Origin: DASRAJ01 sp035638255
GTDB lineage: Bacteria > Bacteroidota > Bacteroidia > Chitinophagales > UBA10324
NCBI GenBank assembly: GCA_035638255.1
Contig: DASRAJ010000135.1
Coordinates: 1-64,000, forward strand
Reading direction: 5' to 3'
Length of the DNA stretch: 64,000 nt
Part shown: positions 16,093 through 24,883 of the stretch, in pieces
Layout of the letters: every line of letters begins with the position of its first letter
Numbering within the stretch: the stretch's first letter is position 1
Made by a program: the position numbers and the translations under genes
Notes under the pieces: model-generated
Database searches by the model: none
What the model saw: only the letters and a program-made list of their open reading frames with translations
What the model was told of the DNA's origin: nothing

Positions 16093-16620
16093 CTAATTAG
16101 TAAGACTCCAATAGCTCGAAAAAGAAAGTTGCGGAACAAGGCGCAACATGAATGTATCTTCAAGTGGTTTGCCAGGCGTTTCAGAAGCATCAGTGAATTT
16201 ATCACCATACGCAAGCAACAGGTATTCGCCAAAGTTATCAAGCAATGAAAACACATCTGTATAGTAGGTTATAGAAACTTTGTGAGCTAATTTAGTATTG
16301 ATGTCCGAGTCAATAATTTGAAATTGCCAGGTCTTGAATTTTATAGGTTGCAGAGTGTTGTCTTTCAATCCCGGTATTTCGTTTTTTAATAGATCCACAT
16401 AAGGAATAACCGGAAAGCCGCATTTGTAATGCAGAGAATTTGCTTTGCCGTCATTGGCCTTCATTTCCTGAAACGTTTTAAATTTCTTTTCCTGATTATA
16501 CACCTGTGACTTCAGCAAAAACTCCTCATAAGAAGAATTGATCACCCCTTTTTCAAACCACCCCTGCATAGAAGCATCAATCAACTGGGTAAAGGAAATT
16601 GTTATCAAAGCTTTTTTCAT
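16093..16620 (-). CDS. Hypothetical protein
   Basis: About 175 residues from ATG 16620 (MKKALITISF); an upstream start at 16662 adds 14 residues without obvious function. No signal peptide cleavage site is clear, although the first 12 residues are mildly hydrophobic. The body is a mixed alpha/beta sequence rich in Lys, Asp and aromatic residues, with no motif I recognise. It lies 49 bases downstream of the start-to-stop gap from the next minus-strand gene (16670-18043), so the two may form an operon, the other gene being first. Function unknown. Confidence 0.6.
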   Translation of the reverse strand: MKKALITISFTQLIDASMQGWFEKGVINSSYEEFLLKSQVYNQEKKFKTFQEMKANDGKANSLHYKCGFPVIPYVDLLKNEIPGLKDNTLQPIKFKTWQFQIIDSDINTKLAHKVSITYYTDVFSLLDNFGEYLLLAYGDKFTDASETPGKPLEDTFMLRLVPQLSFSSYWSLTN

Positions 16621-16669
16621 AGGCGATATTGTTTCAGCAAAACGAAAGTAAATTGGTAACAAAGTTTTC

Positions 16670-18043
16670 TCAAAGGTGCAAGTTATGTTCTTCTAACATT
16701 TTTACTACGCGTTCGAGTCCCCAGTCATTAATGAGCGTGTTTCCTCTTATGGTTTCCAATAATTTTTTGTTCAGCTCATCATGGTTGTAAAAAAGAATAG
16801 CCTCCACAACCGGCATATACACATAGGCATTATCCGAAGTTGCGAGCCGGGCAAACAGTGAGTTAATTATTTCAGAGTCGTTAAATGCTTTTGCATGTTC
16901 TGCAAAAGGTTTGAATACCAAAACATAGGCATTCCTGATGTTGTCATTAATTATCCTGTGCGCCTTGGCGCTATCCTGTTGAATTAAAAAATCGAGCATG
17001 TCACCCACCACCCATGGAACATCATCAAGTTTATCTGAATGCTCCAGCGCGTGAATTGTAAATTCCAGTGTTTGCTTAGGGTATGCTGATTTTAAGTATT
17101 TAAAAAGGGAGTCAGTGATTAGGAAGTCGGTTCGGTACAACTGGAAGAGCAAATCATTAAATGCAGGGCATCTGTATTTTTCTATCCCTTTGAAAATCTC
17201 TTCTGATTTTTCTTTTTGATAATAATCATTGGAGGCAGAATCCTGAAGACATTCAAGCAGATAATCATGCGCATAGGAATCGCGGTATGCTGCAACTGCA
17301 TTGTAAAACCATAATGGTTTGGAATTTTTGTCTCGGTATTCATTTAGAATTTTTTTGAAAGACGGGTGCGGGAAAATCTCGATGACTTCCATTCTGTAAT
17401 TTGGAGACTTCATGATGTTGTCTGCAATGATTATCGTGTCTTGTGGTTGCTTAAATCTTGCTAAGGCAGTGGTTGCTCCGGAATAAATATCCTTTTCGGC
17501 AAACTCTCTTACCCGTAAGTAATATTTTTTATCAAGCTCCTCATATTCGAGAAGCGAGTTAACATATCCGTATTCATTTTTAGAATAGATAAGAATACTG
17601 TCTAACTTTTCTCTTTCGTCCCGCTTTAAGTTGCTGCAGGAAATAAAATGTTCATCAACGCTGCTTTTGCCTTTTCCTCCATTTAGGTATTCGCCATCAC
17701 CGTAATTCAACCAACGAATGGTTTCATCATCTTCAAGGTGATTCAGGATTATCGGGTATAGTCCTTCATATTTCCTGTCGTCTAATTTTTCAAAAGCATA
17801 AACTCTTACTACGCCATTTCTGTGATTGGTAAGAGCCACCAATTCAGAGTCAGTTGCAAGATTGCCCAGCTTGTCAGCAAAAGCAATCTGTTTCGGCGTA
17901 TAGTGATAATTATAAGTAACCTCATACACATTCCTTCTTTGAATATTATGAACCAGTCTTTTTATTTCAGGTCTGATAGAACACTCCTGAGACCAGGCAT
18001 TCAAACAAGTCAGAATAAGAGAAGTAAACAGAGCGTATTTCAT
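16670..18043 (-). CDS. Exported alpha-helical repeat protein of unknown function
   Basis: 457 residues from ATG 18043, where MKYALFTSLILTC..AWSQ forms a signal peptide; an upstream ATG at 18070 adds nine residues. The mature part is almost wholly helical, with recurring units of about 35-40 residues that end in bulky hydrophobics (for example near FKKILNEYRD, LLECLQDSA, ILFYNHDELN), suggesting HEAT-like repeats. This is a visual inference, not a family match. No catalytic motif is visible. It should be periplasmic. It lies just before the hypothetical gene ending at 16093. Confidence 0.62.
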   Translation of the reverse strand: MKYALFTSLILTCLNAWSQECSIRPEIKRLVHNIQRRNVYEVTYNYHYTPKQIAFADKLGNLATDSELVALTNHRNGVVRVYAFEKLDDRKYEGLYPIILNHLEDDETIRWLNYGDGEYLNGGKGKSSVDEHFISCSNLKRDEREKLDSILIYSKNEYGYVNSLLEYEELDKKYYLRVREFAEKDIYSGATTALARFKQPQDTIIIADNIMKSPNYRMEVIEIFPHPSFKKILNEYRDKNSKPLWFYNAVAAYRDSYAHDYLLECLQDSASNDYYQKEKSEEIFKGIEKYRCPAFNDLLFQLYRTDFLITDSLFKYLKSAYPKQTLEFTIHALEHSDKLDDVPWVVGDMLDFLIQQDSAKAHRIINDNIRNAYVLVFKPFAEHAKAFNDSEIINSLFARLATSDNAYVYMPVVEAILFYNHDELNKKLLETIRGNTLINDWGLERVVKMLEEHNLHL

Positions 18044-18127
18044 CAGGTGAGTCAACTTAAACTTGCACATGACAGCAGAATTCTTCCCGTTACCGGTTTT
18101 AATCTTGTGACGCGCTCGCTGAAAGAA

Positions 18128-19069
18128 TCAGATCTTCACAAACTTGATTATATGATTACCACCCCTGTTTCCAATGACAAGAATATAAACCCCATTTGCG
18201 AGGGCACTCACATCAATGCTGGTGGCAGTAGCGCCTGATTTCAATGTTCCTGTGGCCATTACTTTGGCATCCATGGTCATCACTTTTACAATGGTGTTTG
18301 CATCAGCAGTAGGATGTGAGACAATTAATTTATCAGTTACAGGATTCGGATAAACGCTCGTCATGTCGAGAGGATGATCCGGATTGTTAACCGCCGTAAC
18401 ACCGGTAAGTCCTATTGTAAAGGTTGCAGTATAACCATCATTTACATTCCCCGTGACCATTGCCATTTCATTGGCAAGATCGGCTGCAGAGTTTCCAAGA
18501 ATACCATCAGCCATATTCGTGGTAGGATTGATGCCGTTCGCAGCATACAGTGGACTTACATGTACCACATTGGATACGGCCTCATCAAATGCTATCTGGG
18601 TGGTTCTCACTAAAACATTGTTGGCAAATACGTCAACGTGTAAATGCGTTGCCCTTCCCGGGTACCATCCGGGATAAATCGAGGTAAACTGAACCTCTCC
18701 ATTCGCATCAGTAATTTGAAAACCCCTGAGCCAAAACTGACCTGCAAAAGCTCCGTAGCCCGAATAGTCACCATCCTTGTTGCAATGCCACATGTCCACT
18801 CTTATGTTCGACAGAGGATTGCAGCTATCTGCATCAATCACGGTAAAGGTGTAAGTAATAGGAACTCCCGTTTGTCCCCCGGTAATGTCCACGACATTCA
18901 GTGGATTGGTAAGCTCACCCCCGGGATATGGAAATGGTCCTTCGGTTTCAGCAGGAGTCAACGTACATGTGTTAACTTCATTAGACGAGGCAAGAAGTTT
19001 ATTCCATGGAAGCAGTGCTGCTGCACCGGCTAATCCGGATAGCCTAAGGAAATCTCTCCTGTTGTTCAT
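18128..19069 (-). CDS. Intradiol ring-cleavage dioxygenase-like protein with Tat signal and T9SS tail
   Basis: 313 residues. A twin-arginine signal is at the start (NNRRDFLRL, followed by a hydrophobic GLAGAAALLPW). Residues about 35-220 resemble extracellular intradiol dioxygenases: VDMWHCNKDGDYSGY (about 91-105) and YPGWYPGRATHLHV (about 132-145). Candidate Fe(III) ligands are Tyr 102 or 105, Tyr 136 (or 132), His 142 and His 144. These enzymes open catechol-type rings between the hydroxyls. From about 240 on is a type A sorting domain (SVYPNPVTDKLIV, VYILVIGN). Having a Tat signal together with a T9SS sorting domain implies a folded, metal-loaded enzyme is moved across both membranes. Confidence 0.82.
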   Translation of the reverse strand: MNNRRDFLRLSGLAGAAALLPWNKLLASSNEVNTCTLTPAETEGPFPYPGGELTNPLNVVDITGGQTGVPITYTFTVIDADSCNPLSNIRVDMWHCNKDGDYSGYGAFAGQFWLRGFQITDANGEVQFTSIYPGWYPGRATHLHVDVFANNVLVRTTQIAFDEAVSNVVHVSPLYAANGINPTTNMADGILGNSAADLANEMAMVTGNVNDGYTATFTIGLTGVTAVNNPDHPLDMTSVYPNPVTDKLIVSHPTADANTIVKVMTMDAKVMATGTLKSGATATSIDVSALANGVYILVIGNRGGNHIIKFVKI

Positions 19070-19291
19070 AGCGGACTAAAATTTTTTGGATGAGTGAAAG
19101 TTTCGTTGAGTGAAGATAAATTGGGTTACTCTTAATTCAAAATTAATGAATGAAGCTGACAACTATGTGTGACACTTACTGCATGGTATTCTTGTGTGTC
19201 AGAGAAAAGATTCGTAGAAATAACAGAAGTTCTCCAAAACCTTCCTTAACAAAATACTTTAGTGAATTTCCAGGTGTAATACCAAGCGTGG

Positions 19292-20707
19292 CTAAAGATG
19301 CTCAACCACAAGTTTCTTTCTCACGATGCTATTCTCAGAAATGAACTCAGCAAAATAAACACCTTGCCTGAGACCGGCACAATTGAATCGGATATCAGAA
19401 GCTCCTTCGACTGATAATATTAACCGGGAAATTACAAGTTGTCCTGATGCATCATACACGTTCAGAGAGGTGGTTGCAGATAGACATCCGTTGCGTATTA
19501 AAACAAAATTATCGGCGGGTACAGGAAATAATTCATAAGAGACGGAGGAAGAAACTTGCTGATCGCTAAGTGCGATCATATCATTTCTCAAAATAGTGGA
19601 ACCAGCACCAAATTGCCTGATCACTATTACATCAAGATCACCATCGTTATCCATGTCAATAAAACCTGAAGGAACGGCCGTCCCAAAGTTTATTGGAGTT
19701 ATATCAGTGAACACATCATTGCCATCATTCCTTAAAAGTTTTACACCGGGGAAGCCAGCACCACTCAGCAAGATGTCAAGAGTTCCATCATTATTCACAT
19801 CGCCAAAATCAACCGAGCCCGGCTCACCACTGGCCGGCAGATTTGCATTCACCAATGTAAAACTATCTGCGCTTTCGTTTCTGTAGAGGATTGTGTGATT
19901 CGTTACCGCCGTAGAATCAATCCCATCATAGAGCAAATCAAGATCACCATCGTTATCATAGTCGCCCCATTTTGCAGTACCTGTGCTTAGTTTGTCAAAG
20001 TCAAACGGAACAAGACTGAACACACCATTGCCATCATTTCTGCAGAGTTCAGTTCTTGTGCTGCTTACTCCCAAATAATATCCGATGAGAAAAAAATCTT
20101 CATCGCCATCATCATCGTAATCGGCTACTGCAATATCGCTGGCAGCATAATCCGGGAAGTCAGTGGAGGCTTCAGTAAAAATCCCGTTGCCATCGTTGTG
20201 AAATAATTCCGTGGAATCACTGCTGCCCAATCCCATCCAACCGGCCATGATCACATCCTGCGATCCGTCATTGTCATAGTCTATCCACCTTGCGATTCCG
20301 ATCAGTGGAGGAAGATCGGTGCTAACACTGGTGAACACATCGTTGCCATCATTGTGATAAAGAGCAGTTACGGCTGTACCGTTATTCATTCCGGTGAGAA
20401 GCAAGTCGGGATTTCCGTCGGTATCATAGTCTCCCCAGCTTGCCGAGCCGTTTGATAAATGAACAATTCCGCTGTTGAGCAGCGTGAAAACTCCGCCACC
20501 ATCATTACGGTAAATGTTTGTGACCTCGGAAGTTTGACTTGAGAAGCCCATGATCACGAGGTCAGAATCGTCATCGTTATCGTAATCACCCCAAGCGAAT
20601 GACGCGCCTGTCATGGTGGGCCAACCCTTCTGCAGATCGGTGAACGTTTGCGCTTCGAGATAAAATGAAAAGAGAAGAGATGAAGAGAGTAGTAAAAGTT
20701 TTTTCAT
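19292..20707 (-). CDS. Secreted FG-GAP/VCBS repeat protein with T9SS sorting domain
   Basis: 471 residues. The signal peptide MKKLLLLSSSLLFSF ends near EAQ. The body has seven or so repeats built around WGDYDNDGD.DLL and LYRNDGNGVF, the calcium-binding FG-GAP/VCBS pattern of integrin-like beta-propellers. The Asp-rich loops (DYDNDDDSD, DYDTDGNPD, DYDDDGDED) should bind calcium. The final 85 residues form a type A sorting domain: YELFPVPADNFV, NVYDASGQLV and GVYFAEF, ending KKLVVEHL. Likely a surface-bound or released binding protein; ligand unknown. It is transcribed toward the dioxygenase gene with a 222-base gap. Confidence 0.88.
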   Translation of the reverse strand: MKKLLLLSSSLLFSFYLEAQTFTDLQKGWPTMTGASFAWGDYDNDDDSDLVIMGFSSQTSEVTNIYRNDGGGVFTLLNSGIVHLSNGSASWGDYDTDGNPDLLLTGMNNGTAVTALYHNDGNDVFTSVSTDLPPLIGIARWIDYDNDGSQDVIMAGWMGLGSSDSTELFHNDGNGIFTEASTDFPDYAASDIAVADYDDDGDEDFFLIGYYLGVSSTRTELCRNDGNGVFSLVPFDFDKLSTGTAKWGDYDNDGDLDLLYDGIDSTAVTNHTILYRNESADSFTLVNANLPASGEPGSVDFGDVNNDGTLDILLSGAGFPGVKLLRNDGNDVFTDITPINFGTAVPSGFIDMDNDGDLDVIVIRQFGAGSTILRNDMIALSDQQVSSSVSYELFPVPADNFVLIRNGCLSATTSLNVYDASGQLVISRLILSVEGASDIRFNCAGLRQGVYFAEFISENSIVRKKLVVEHL

Positions 20708-20901
20708 GAGTGATGTTGCCTTTATGTTTCTGAATCGGGAATTGAAGATCAGAATTCCGACATTGAAAATAATGCAAAATGAATCACTCCCATGCGGGCG
20801 ATTAGAAAGCTCTCTGTCTTCACCACATCACCGCCAATAATAAAAGCGCTCTAAAAACTTTTCTTAATACCTTGCATTAGTGAATTTCAACTTACACGAT
20901 C

Positions 20902-21144
20902 ATGGAAGAAAAAAATTCTGAAGAAGAAAAAGTGAACGAGCCCGAGGTTGATTATTCTATTTCGAAAAAAAAGAGGATTAGATTCTTCAAATCCTTTGAG
21001 GAAGCAGAAGAAGCGACCATACGCGATCGGATGAACATGACTCCTGAAGAACGACTCGCAACAGTAACCAGAATGCTGGAAGCGATGTACGCTGAAAAAC
21101 TTAGCAAGCCGCTGAAGAATCAAAGAATAACTATTATTTGCTAA
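20902..21144 (+). CDS. Small acidic/basic protein preceding a nucleotidyltransferase (possible antitoxin)
   Basis: 80 residues, highly charged: a Glu-rich N-terminus, then KKKRIRFFKSFEEAEEA, then helical sequence with MTPEERLATVTRMLEAMY. The FKSFEEAEE..MTPEERL arrangement is common in small proteins encoded directly before minimal nucleotidyltransferase genes. Its TAA overlaps the downstream ATG by one base (TAATG), so translation is coupled. Role as antitoxin or partner is inference from position. Confidence 0.72.
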   Translation: MEEKNSEEEKVNEPEVDYSISKKKRIRFFKSFEEAEEATIRDRMNMTPEERLATVTRMLEAMYAEKLSKPLKNQRITIIC

Positions 21145-21620
21145 TGCAGATCTTGCTCCAGGAACATCGTCGTTTGCTCAAGCGACTCGTTGAAGCAAAA
21201 GTTGAATTTATTCTTATCGGTGGATATGCAGTTATCTATCATGGATACCCCCGTACAACTGACGATTTGGATATTTGGGTGAAGCCCGACAATACTAATA
21301 AGGAAAAGCTAATGACATTCTTTGCGAATGAGGGAATTCGGGATGAAGATGTTGAGACTCTAAGGGAAATGGATTTCACTTCGACGCATGTGTTTTTTCT
21401 TGGAGAAGCTCCCTATCAAATTGATTTTTTGACAAAAGTGCAGGGATTAAATTTCGGGGAGGCACAAAAACTTCAAGTATATTTTGATATTGACGGATTA
21501 AAGATTCCTGTTTTGAATATAGACCATTTGGTCATTTCAAAAATTCTAAGTGACAGACCGAAGGACAAAGCTGACCTTGATGAATTGCAAAAGATTATTC
21601 GAATGAGAAAAAAAAATTGA
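21144..21620 (+). CDS. Nucleotidyltransferase-fold protein (DUF6036/AbiEii-like)
   Basis: 158 residues from ATG 21144. The polymerase-beta-type nucleotidyltransferase signature is clear: LIGGYAVIYHGYPRTTDDLDIWV spans about residues 22-44, with the active-site G-G, then H, and the D-x-D pair (DDLDIW). A third acidic residue is in PYQIDFL. The C-terminal part (DHLVISKILSDRPKDKADLDEL) is typical of the DUF6036/AbiEii-like group, whose AbiEii members act as toxins that nucleotidylate tRNA or other targets. Start codon overlaps the previous stop. A two-gene toxin-antitoxin-like module is likely, but the group also holds proteins of unknown function. Confidence 0.8.
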   Translation: MQILLQEHRRLLKRLVEAKVEFILIGGYAVIYHGYPRTTDDLDIWVKPDNTNKEKLMTFFANEGIRDEDVETLREMDFTSTHVFFLGEAPYQIDFLTKVQGLNFGEAQKLQVYFDIDGLKIPVLNIDHLVISKILSDRPKDKADLDELQKIIRMRKKN

Positions 21621-21685
21621 TCAGCGTAATACAAGATGTCCACATGTCGTGATTTTTCGGAAATATTTTCATTCTGAATCTGTCA

Positions 21686-23506
21686 TCAGGCTACCACGAC
21701 TGCCATCTCCTTCGTCCTCCGCTGCCGCTCGTTGTGATCAAGAGAAATTTTGCGTAGCCGCAATGATTTCGGAGTCACTTCTACATATTCATCTTCCTGG
21801 ATAAACTCGAGACATTCTTCGAGCGACATATCAATTTTGGGAGCAATACGTGCAGCATCATCCGTACCCGATGCACGCATGTTCGAAAGTTTTTTTGTCT
21901 TTACTGCATTCACTACCAAATCACCCGGACGAATGTGTGCACCGATCACCTGGCCGGCATAGACTTCATTCCCATTCTCTACAAAGAAAGAACCGCGATC
22001 CTGCAGGTTGTCGAGGGAGTAAGCAGTCACTCTTCCTTTCTCCATCGCAATCAACACGCCGTTGTTTCTTCCCGGAATATTTCCGCGCCATGGCTCGAAT
22101 GCTTTGAAGCGATGGGCGATGATGGCCTCACCGGCACTGGCAGTGAGCATCGTGTTTCTTAACCCAACCAAACCTCTTGACGGTATCTGGAATTCGAGAT
22201 GCTGAATGTCGCCCTTAGGTTCCATCACGAGCATTTCTCCCTTGCGTGCAGAAACCAATTCAATCGCTTTGCCTGAGTATTCGGCCGGAGTATTTACAGT
22301 GAGAATTTCTATCGGCTCGCACTTAACACCGTTAATTTCTTTCACAATTACTTTCGGCTGACCTACCTGCATTTCAAATCCCTCACGCCGCATCGTTTCG
22401 ATTAATATGGAGAGATGGAGAATGCCTCTTCCGTAGACCAAAATGGAATCAGGGGAATCAGTGTCTTCAATTCGCAGTGCAAGATTTTTTTCTATCTCTT
22501 TTTCCAATCGCTCACGAAGATGACGTGATGTTACAAACTTTCCTTCCTTACCGAAGAACGGAGAGTTGTTGATGGTGAAGAGCATGCTCATCGTGGGCTC
22601 ATCAATGGCAATCGGCTTCAGTCCCTCCGGGTTTTCGAAGTCGGCAACGGTGTCACCGATTTCAAAATCCTCGATGCCGAAGATGGCGCAGATGTCACCG
22701 GCTTCTACTTCAGCCGTTTTCTTTCTTGCCAATCCTTCGAAGGTGTAGAGTTCTTTGATGCGTGACTTCGTAATCGTAACTCCGTCGCGTTTCACCAAGC
22801 TCACATTCATTCCTTCGCGAAGCGTGCCGCGCAACAATCTTCCGATCGCAATTCTTCCGGTGTAGGCTGAATAATCAATGGTAGTGATTTGCATTTGCGG
22901 TGTGCCTTCAAGCACGAGCGGAGCAGGGATGTGTTTGATGATCGCTTCGAAAAGAGGAATCAAATTCTCTGTGGGCTTCTGCCAGTCATCACTCATCCAG
23001 CCCTGCTTTGATGAACCGAAGAGTGTGGGGAAGTTGAGCTGTTCTTCTGTTGCATTCAGGTGATAGAATAATTCGAAGATCTGGTCATGCACAATATCAG
23101 GATGGCAATTGGGCTTGTCTATCTTGTTGATGACTACGATCGCTTTCTTTCCTAACTCCAATGCCTTCTGCAGCACGAAACGTGTTTGAGGCATGGCTCC
23201 TTCGAAAGCATCCACGAGGAGCAATACTCCGTCGGCCATATTGAGCACTCGTTCAACTTCACCACCAAAATCGGCGTGGCCGGGTGTGTCAATGATGTTG
23301 ATTTTAGTGTCGCCATAGCGAACAGAAACATTCTTTGCAAGAATGGTAATGCCTCTCTCCCTCTCGAGCGGATTGCTGTCAAGAATAAGATCGCCTGTAT
23401 CCTGGTTATCACGGAAGAGGTTTGACTGGTGAAGAATCTTATCTACAAGAGTTGTCTTGCCATGATCAACGTGGGCGATGATGGCGATGTTACGAATGGA
23501 TTGCAT
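21686..23506 (-). CDS. typA: Ribosome-associated GTPase TypA/BipA
   Basis: 606 residues, normal length. Begins MQSIRNIAIIAHVDHGKTTL, so the P-loop AHVDHGKTTL is at about 9-18; G3 is DTPGHADF and G4 is NKID. EF-Tu-like domain II, EF-G-like domains III and V and the BipA C-terminal domain follow (for example PSRGLVGLRN). TypA is a translational GTPase that binds ribosomes and aids 50S assembly and growth under stress or cold. ATG 23506 is preferred over the upstream TTG at 23518. A TATCTTTG element sits only 10 bases upstream, which predicts a very short leader. Upstream lies a heptamer tandem repeat. Confidence 0.97.
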   Translation of the reverse strand: MQSIRNIAIIAHVDHGKTTLVDKILHQSNLFRDNQDTGDLILDSNPLERERGITILAKNVSVRYGDTKINIIDTPGHADFGGEVERVLNMADGVLLLVDAFEGAMPQTRFVLQKALELGKKAIVVINKIDKPNCHPDIVHDQIFELFYHLNATEEQLNFPTLFGSSKQGWMSDDWQKPTENLIPLFEAIIKHIPAPLVLEGTPQMQITTIDYSAYTGRIAIGRLLRGTLREGMNVSLVKRDGVTITKSRIKELYTFEGLARKKTAEVEAGDICAIFGIEDFEIGDTVADFENPEGLKPIAIDEPTMSMLFTINNSPFFGKEGKFVTSRHLRERLEKEIEKNLALRIEDTDSPDSILVYGRGILHLSILIETMRREGFEMQVGQPKVIVKEINGVKCEPIEILTVNTPAEYSGKAIELVSARKGEMLVMEPKGDIQHLEFQIPSRGLVGLRNTMLTASAGEAIIAHRFKAFEPWRGNIPGRNNGVLIAMEKGRVTAYSLDNLQDRGSFFVENGNEVYAGQVIGAHIRPGDLVVNAVKTKKLSNMRASGTDDAARIAPKIDMSLEECLEFIQEDEYVEVTPKSLRLRKISLDHNERQRRTKEMAVVVA

Positions 23507-23515
23507 GATATGATG

Positions 23516-23523
23516 CAAAGATA
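23516..23523 (-). promoter_or_regulatory. Putative -7 element TATCTTTG of typA
   Basis: Read on the minus strand, TATCTTTG fits TAnnTTTG exactly. It ends 9 bases before ATG 23506, so transcription would start within a few bases of the start codon. The -33 position falls in the heptamer repeat at 23531-23600 and has no TTG. Confidence 0.5.
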
Positions 23524-23530
23524 GTCCTTC

Positions 23531-23600
23531 GTCGTGAGTCGTGGGTCGTAAGTCGTGAGCTGTGAGTCGTGAATCGTGAGTCGTGAGTTGTGAGTTGGAG
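23531..23600. repeat. Heptamer tandem repeat (gtcgtga)
   Basis: Nine to ten contiguous 7-base units of the form gtcgtga, with variants gtcgtgg, gtcgtaa, gctgtga, atcgtga and gttgtga. It lies directly upstream of the typA -7 element. Such a run is prone to length change by slippage. The whole spacer 23507-23926 holds nothing else beyond this, the cattcacc repeat and a possible gene remnant before 23927. Confidence 0.85.
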
Positions 23601-23659
23601 GGATGAGATGTCTATTTTTTAGTTGAAGTTTGAGTCTACAGGCTGGATTTCTTCAACAT

Positions 23660-23686
23660 TTCACCATTCACTATTCACCATTCACC
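23660..23686 (+). repeat. cattcacc-type tandem repeat
   Basis: Contains caccattcactattcacca and a further ttcacc. The same family occurs at 45079-45109, inside the signal-peptide region of the OstA-like gene near 46585-46600 (inverted) and at 63888-63926. Confidence 0.65.
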
Positions 23687-23926
23687 TCCGTACCTCACTT
23701 TTCCAATCAGTGAATTATGTAACTTATTTCCAAAGTTATGTAACAATTAAACAAAGCAGCGGACTTAACTTTAGCCTCTTTTCCAATAAAAACTAAAAAT
23801 ACTAAGACATGAGACATTGGTTTATCACGGTACCTGGTAACCAACTGACGCCACTGCAACAATTTTGAAAAAGTTGTTTGAGGCAGCTCCAACAATAGCA
23901 GAAACCATAAAAAACAAATTATCCCA

Positions 23927-24325
23927 ATGAATCCAAAAATTATTATTGTAGACGATGATCCTATTAACAATATGCTTTTCAGTTGTATAATCGGCAATGT
24001 GGATAATAGCGCAGATATTAAATGTTTCGAATTCCCTGCAGAGGGGTTAAAGTTTATTTCATCGGAATACGGTGATGGAAGTAAGCAAATTCCTACTGTG
24101 TTGTTTCTCGACATTGATATGCCTGAAATCAATGGATGGGATTTTTTAGATGAGTTTGCAAAAATGAATGAGCACATTCAAGAACAGTTTACCGTCTGCC
24201 TTGTTACATCCTCTGATAACCGTTCGGACATAGAAAAGGCAAAGTCAAATATTTTTGTTAAACGCTATTTGGAGAAACCACTGGACCCTGATATAGTTCA
24301 TCATCTTTTGCACAGAAATGATTAG
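23927..24325 (+). CDS. Single-domain response regulator (copy 1)
   Basis: 132 residues, one receiver domain without output domain. Acidic pocket IIVDDDP (about 6-12), phospho-acceptor Asp 62 in LFLDIDMPE, Thr 94 in LVTSS and Lys 117 in LEKPL are all present, so it should be phosphorylatable. Stand-alone receivers of this style pass signals by phosphotransfer or protein contact. Its ATG overlaps the stop of a short open stretch (ATGA) that may be the tail of a lost gene. Highly similar to the copy at 24440-24838. Confidence 0.92.
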   Translation: MNPKIIIVDDDPINNMLFSCIIGNVDNSADIKCFEFPAEGLKFISSEYGDGSKQIPTVLFLDIDMPEINGWDFLDEFAKMNEHIQEQFTVCLVTSSDNRSDIEKAKSNIFVKRYLEKPLDPDIVHHLLHRND

Positions 24326-24439
24326 AATAGTTTTAAGATCTTAAATCCAACACGCGCTCGTTTGCAGCAAATCAAAATTGAAAACAATAAAACATGACAG
24401 CAATTTATGAGTGAGGAAATCATAAGATAAATTATCCGA

Positions 24440-24838
24440 ATGAGCCCAAGATTTATAGTTGTTGATGATGATCCGATTAACAATAGGGTTTGCAGCTATG
24501 CGATCAGCAAGGCTGCTAAAAGTACTGATATCAAATGTTTCGAATTTCCTTCCGAGGGTTTAAAATTTATTTTATCGGAGTACGGTGATGAGAGTAAGGA
24601 ACTCCCTACTGTTTTGTTGCTCGACATTAGTATGCCTGAAATCAATGGGTGGGATTTCCTGAATGAGTTTGCAAAAATGGATGAGCATATTCAAATGCAG
24701 TTTACCATCTGTATTGTTACTTCTTCCGTTGACCCTTCTGACATAGAAAAAGCAAAGGCAAATGTTTTTGTCAGGCGTTATTTGGAGAAACCATTGAAAC
24801 CTGAAATTGTCTCGCATCTTTTACGCAGGTATGATTAG
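24440..24838 (+). CDS. Single-domain response regulator (copy 2)
   Basis: 132 residues, colinear with copy 1 along its whole length. FIVVDDDP, Asp 62 (LLLDISMPE), the TSS motif and LEKPLKP are conserved, so it is probably functional. Even the leader before the ATG is alike (aaattatcc then aatga in both), showing that the duplicated unit includes upstream DNA. The 3' end is shared nearly base for base with the broken copy at 25754-25964. Confidence 0.92.
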   Translation: MSPRFIVVDDDPINNRVCSYAISKAAKSTDIKCFEFPSEGLKFILSEYGDESKELPTVLLLDISMPEINGWDFLNEFAKMDEHIQMQFTICIVTSSVDPSDIEKAKANVFVRRYLEKPLKPEIVSHLLRRYD

Positions 24839-24883
24839 AATAGTTATATGCTTTTACAACAAACAAGTATATAGATACGGGAT

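Noticed and set aside
18128..18300. SGAT motif in the dioxygenase tail as an ApbE flavinylation site
   Set aside because: The motif SGATAT lies in the T9SS sorting domain, outside any FMN-binding domain context, and is expected by chance.
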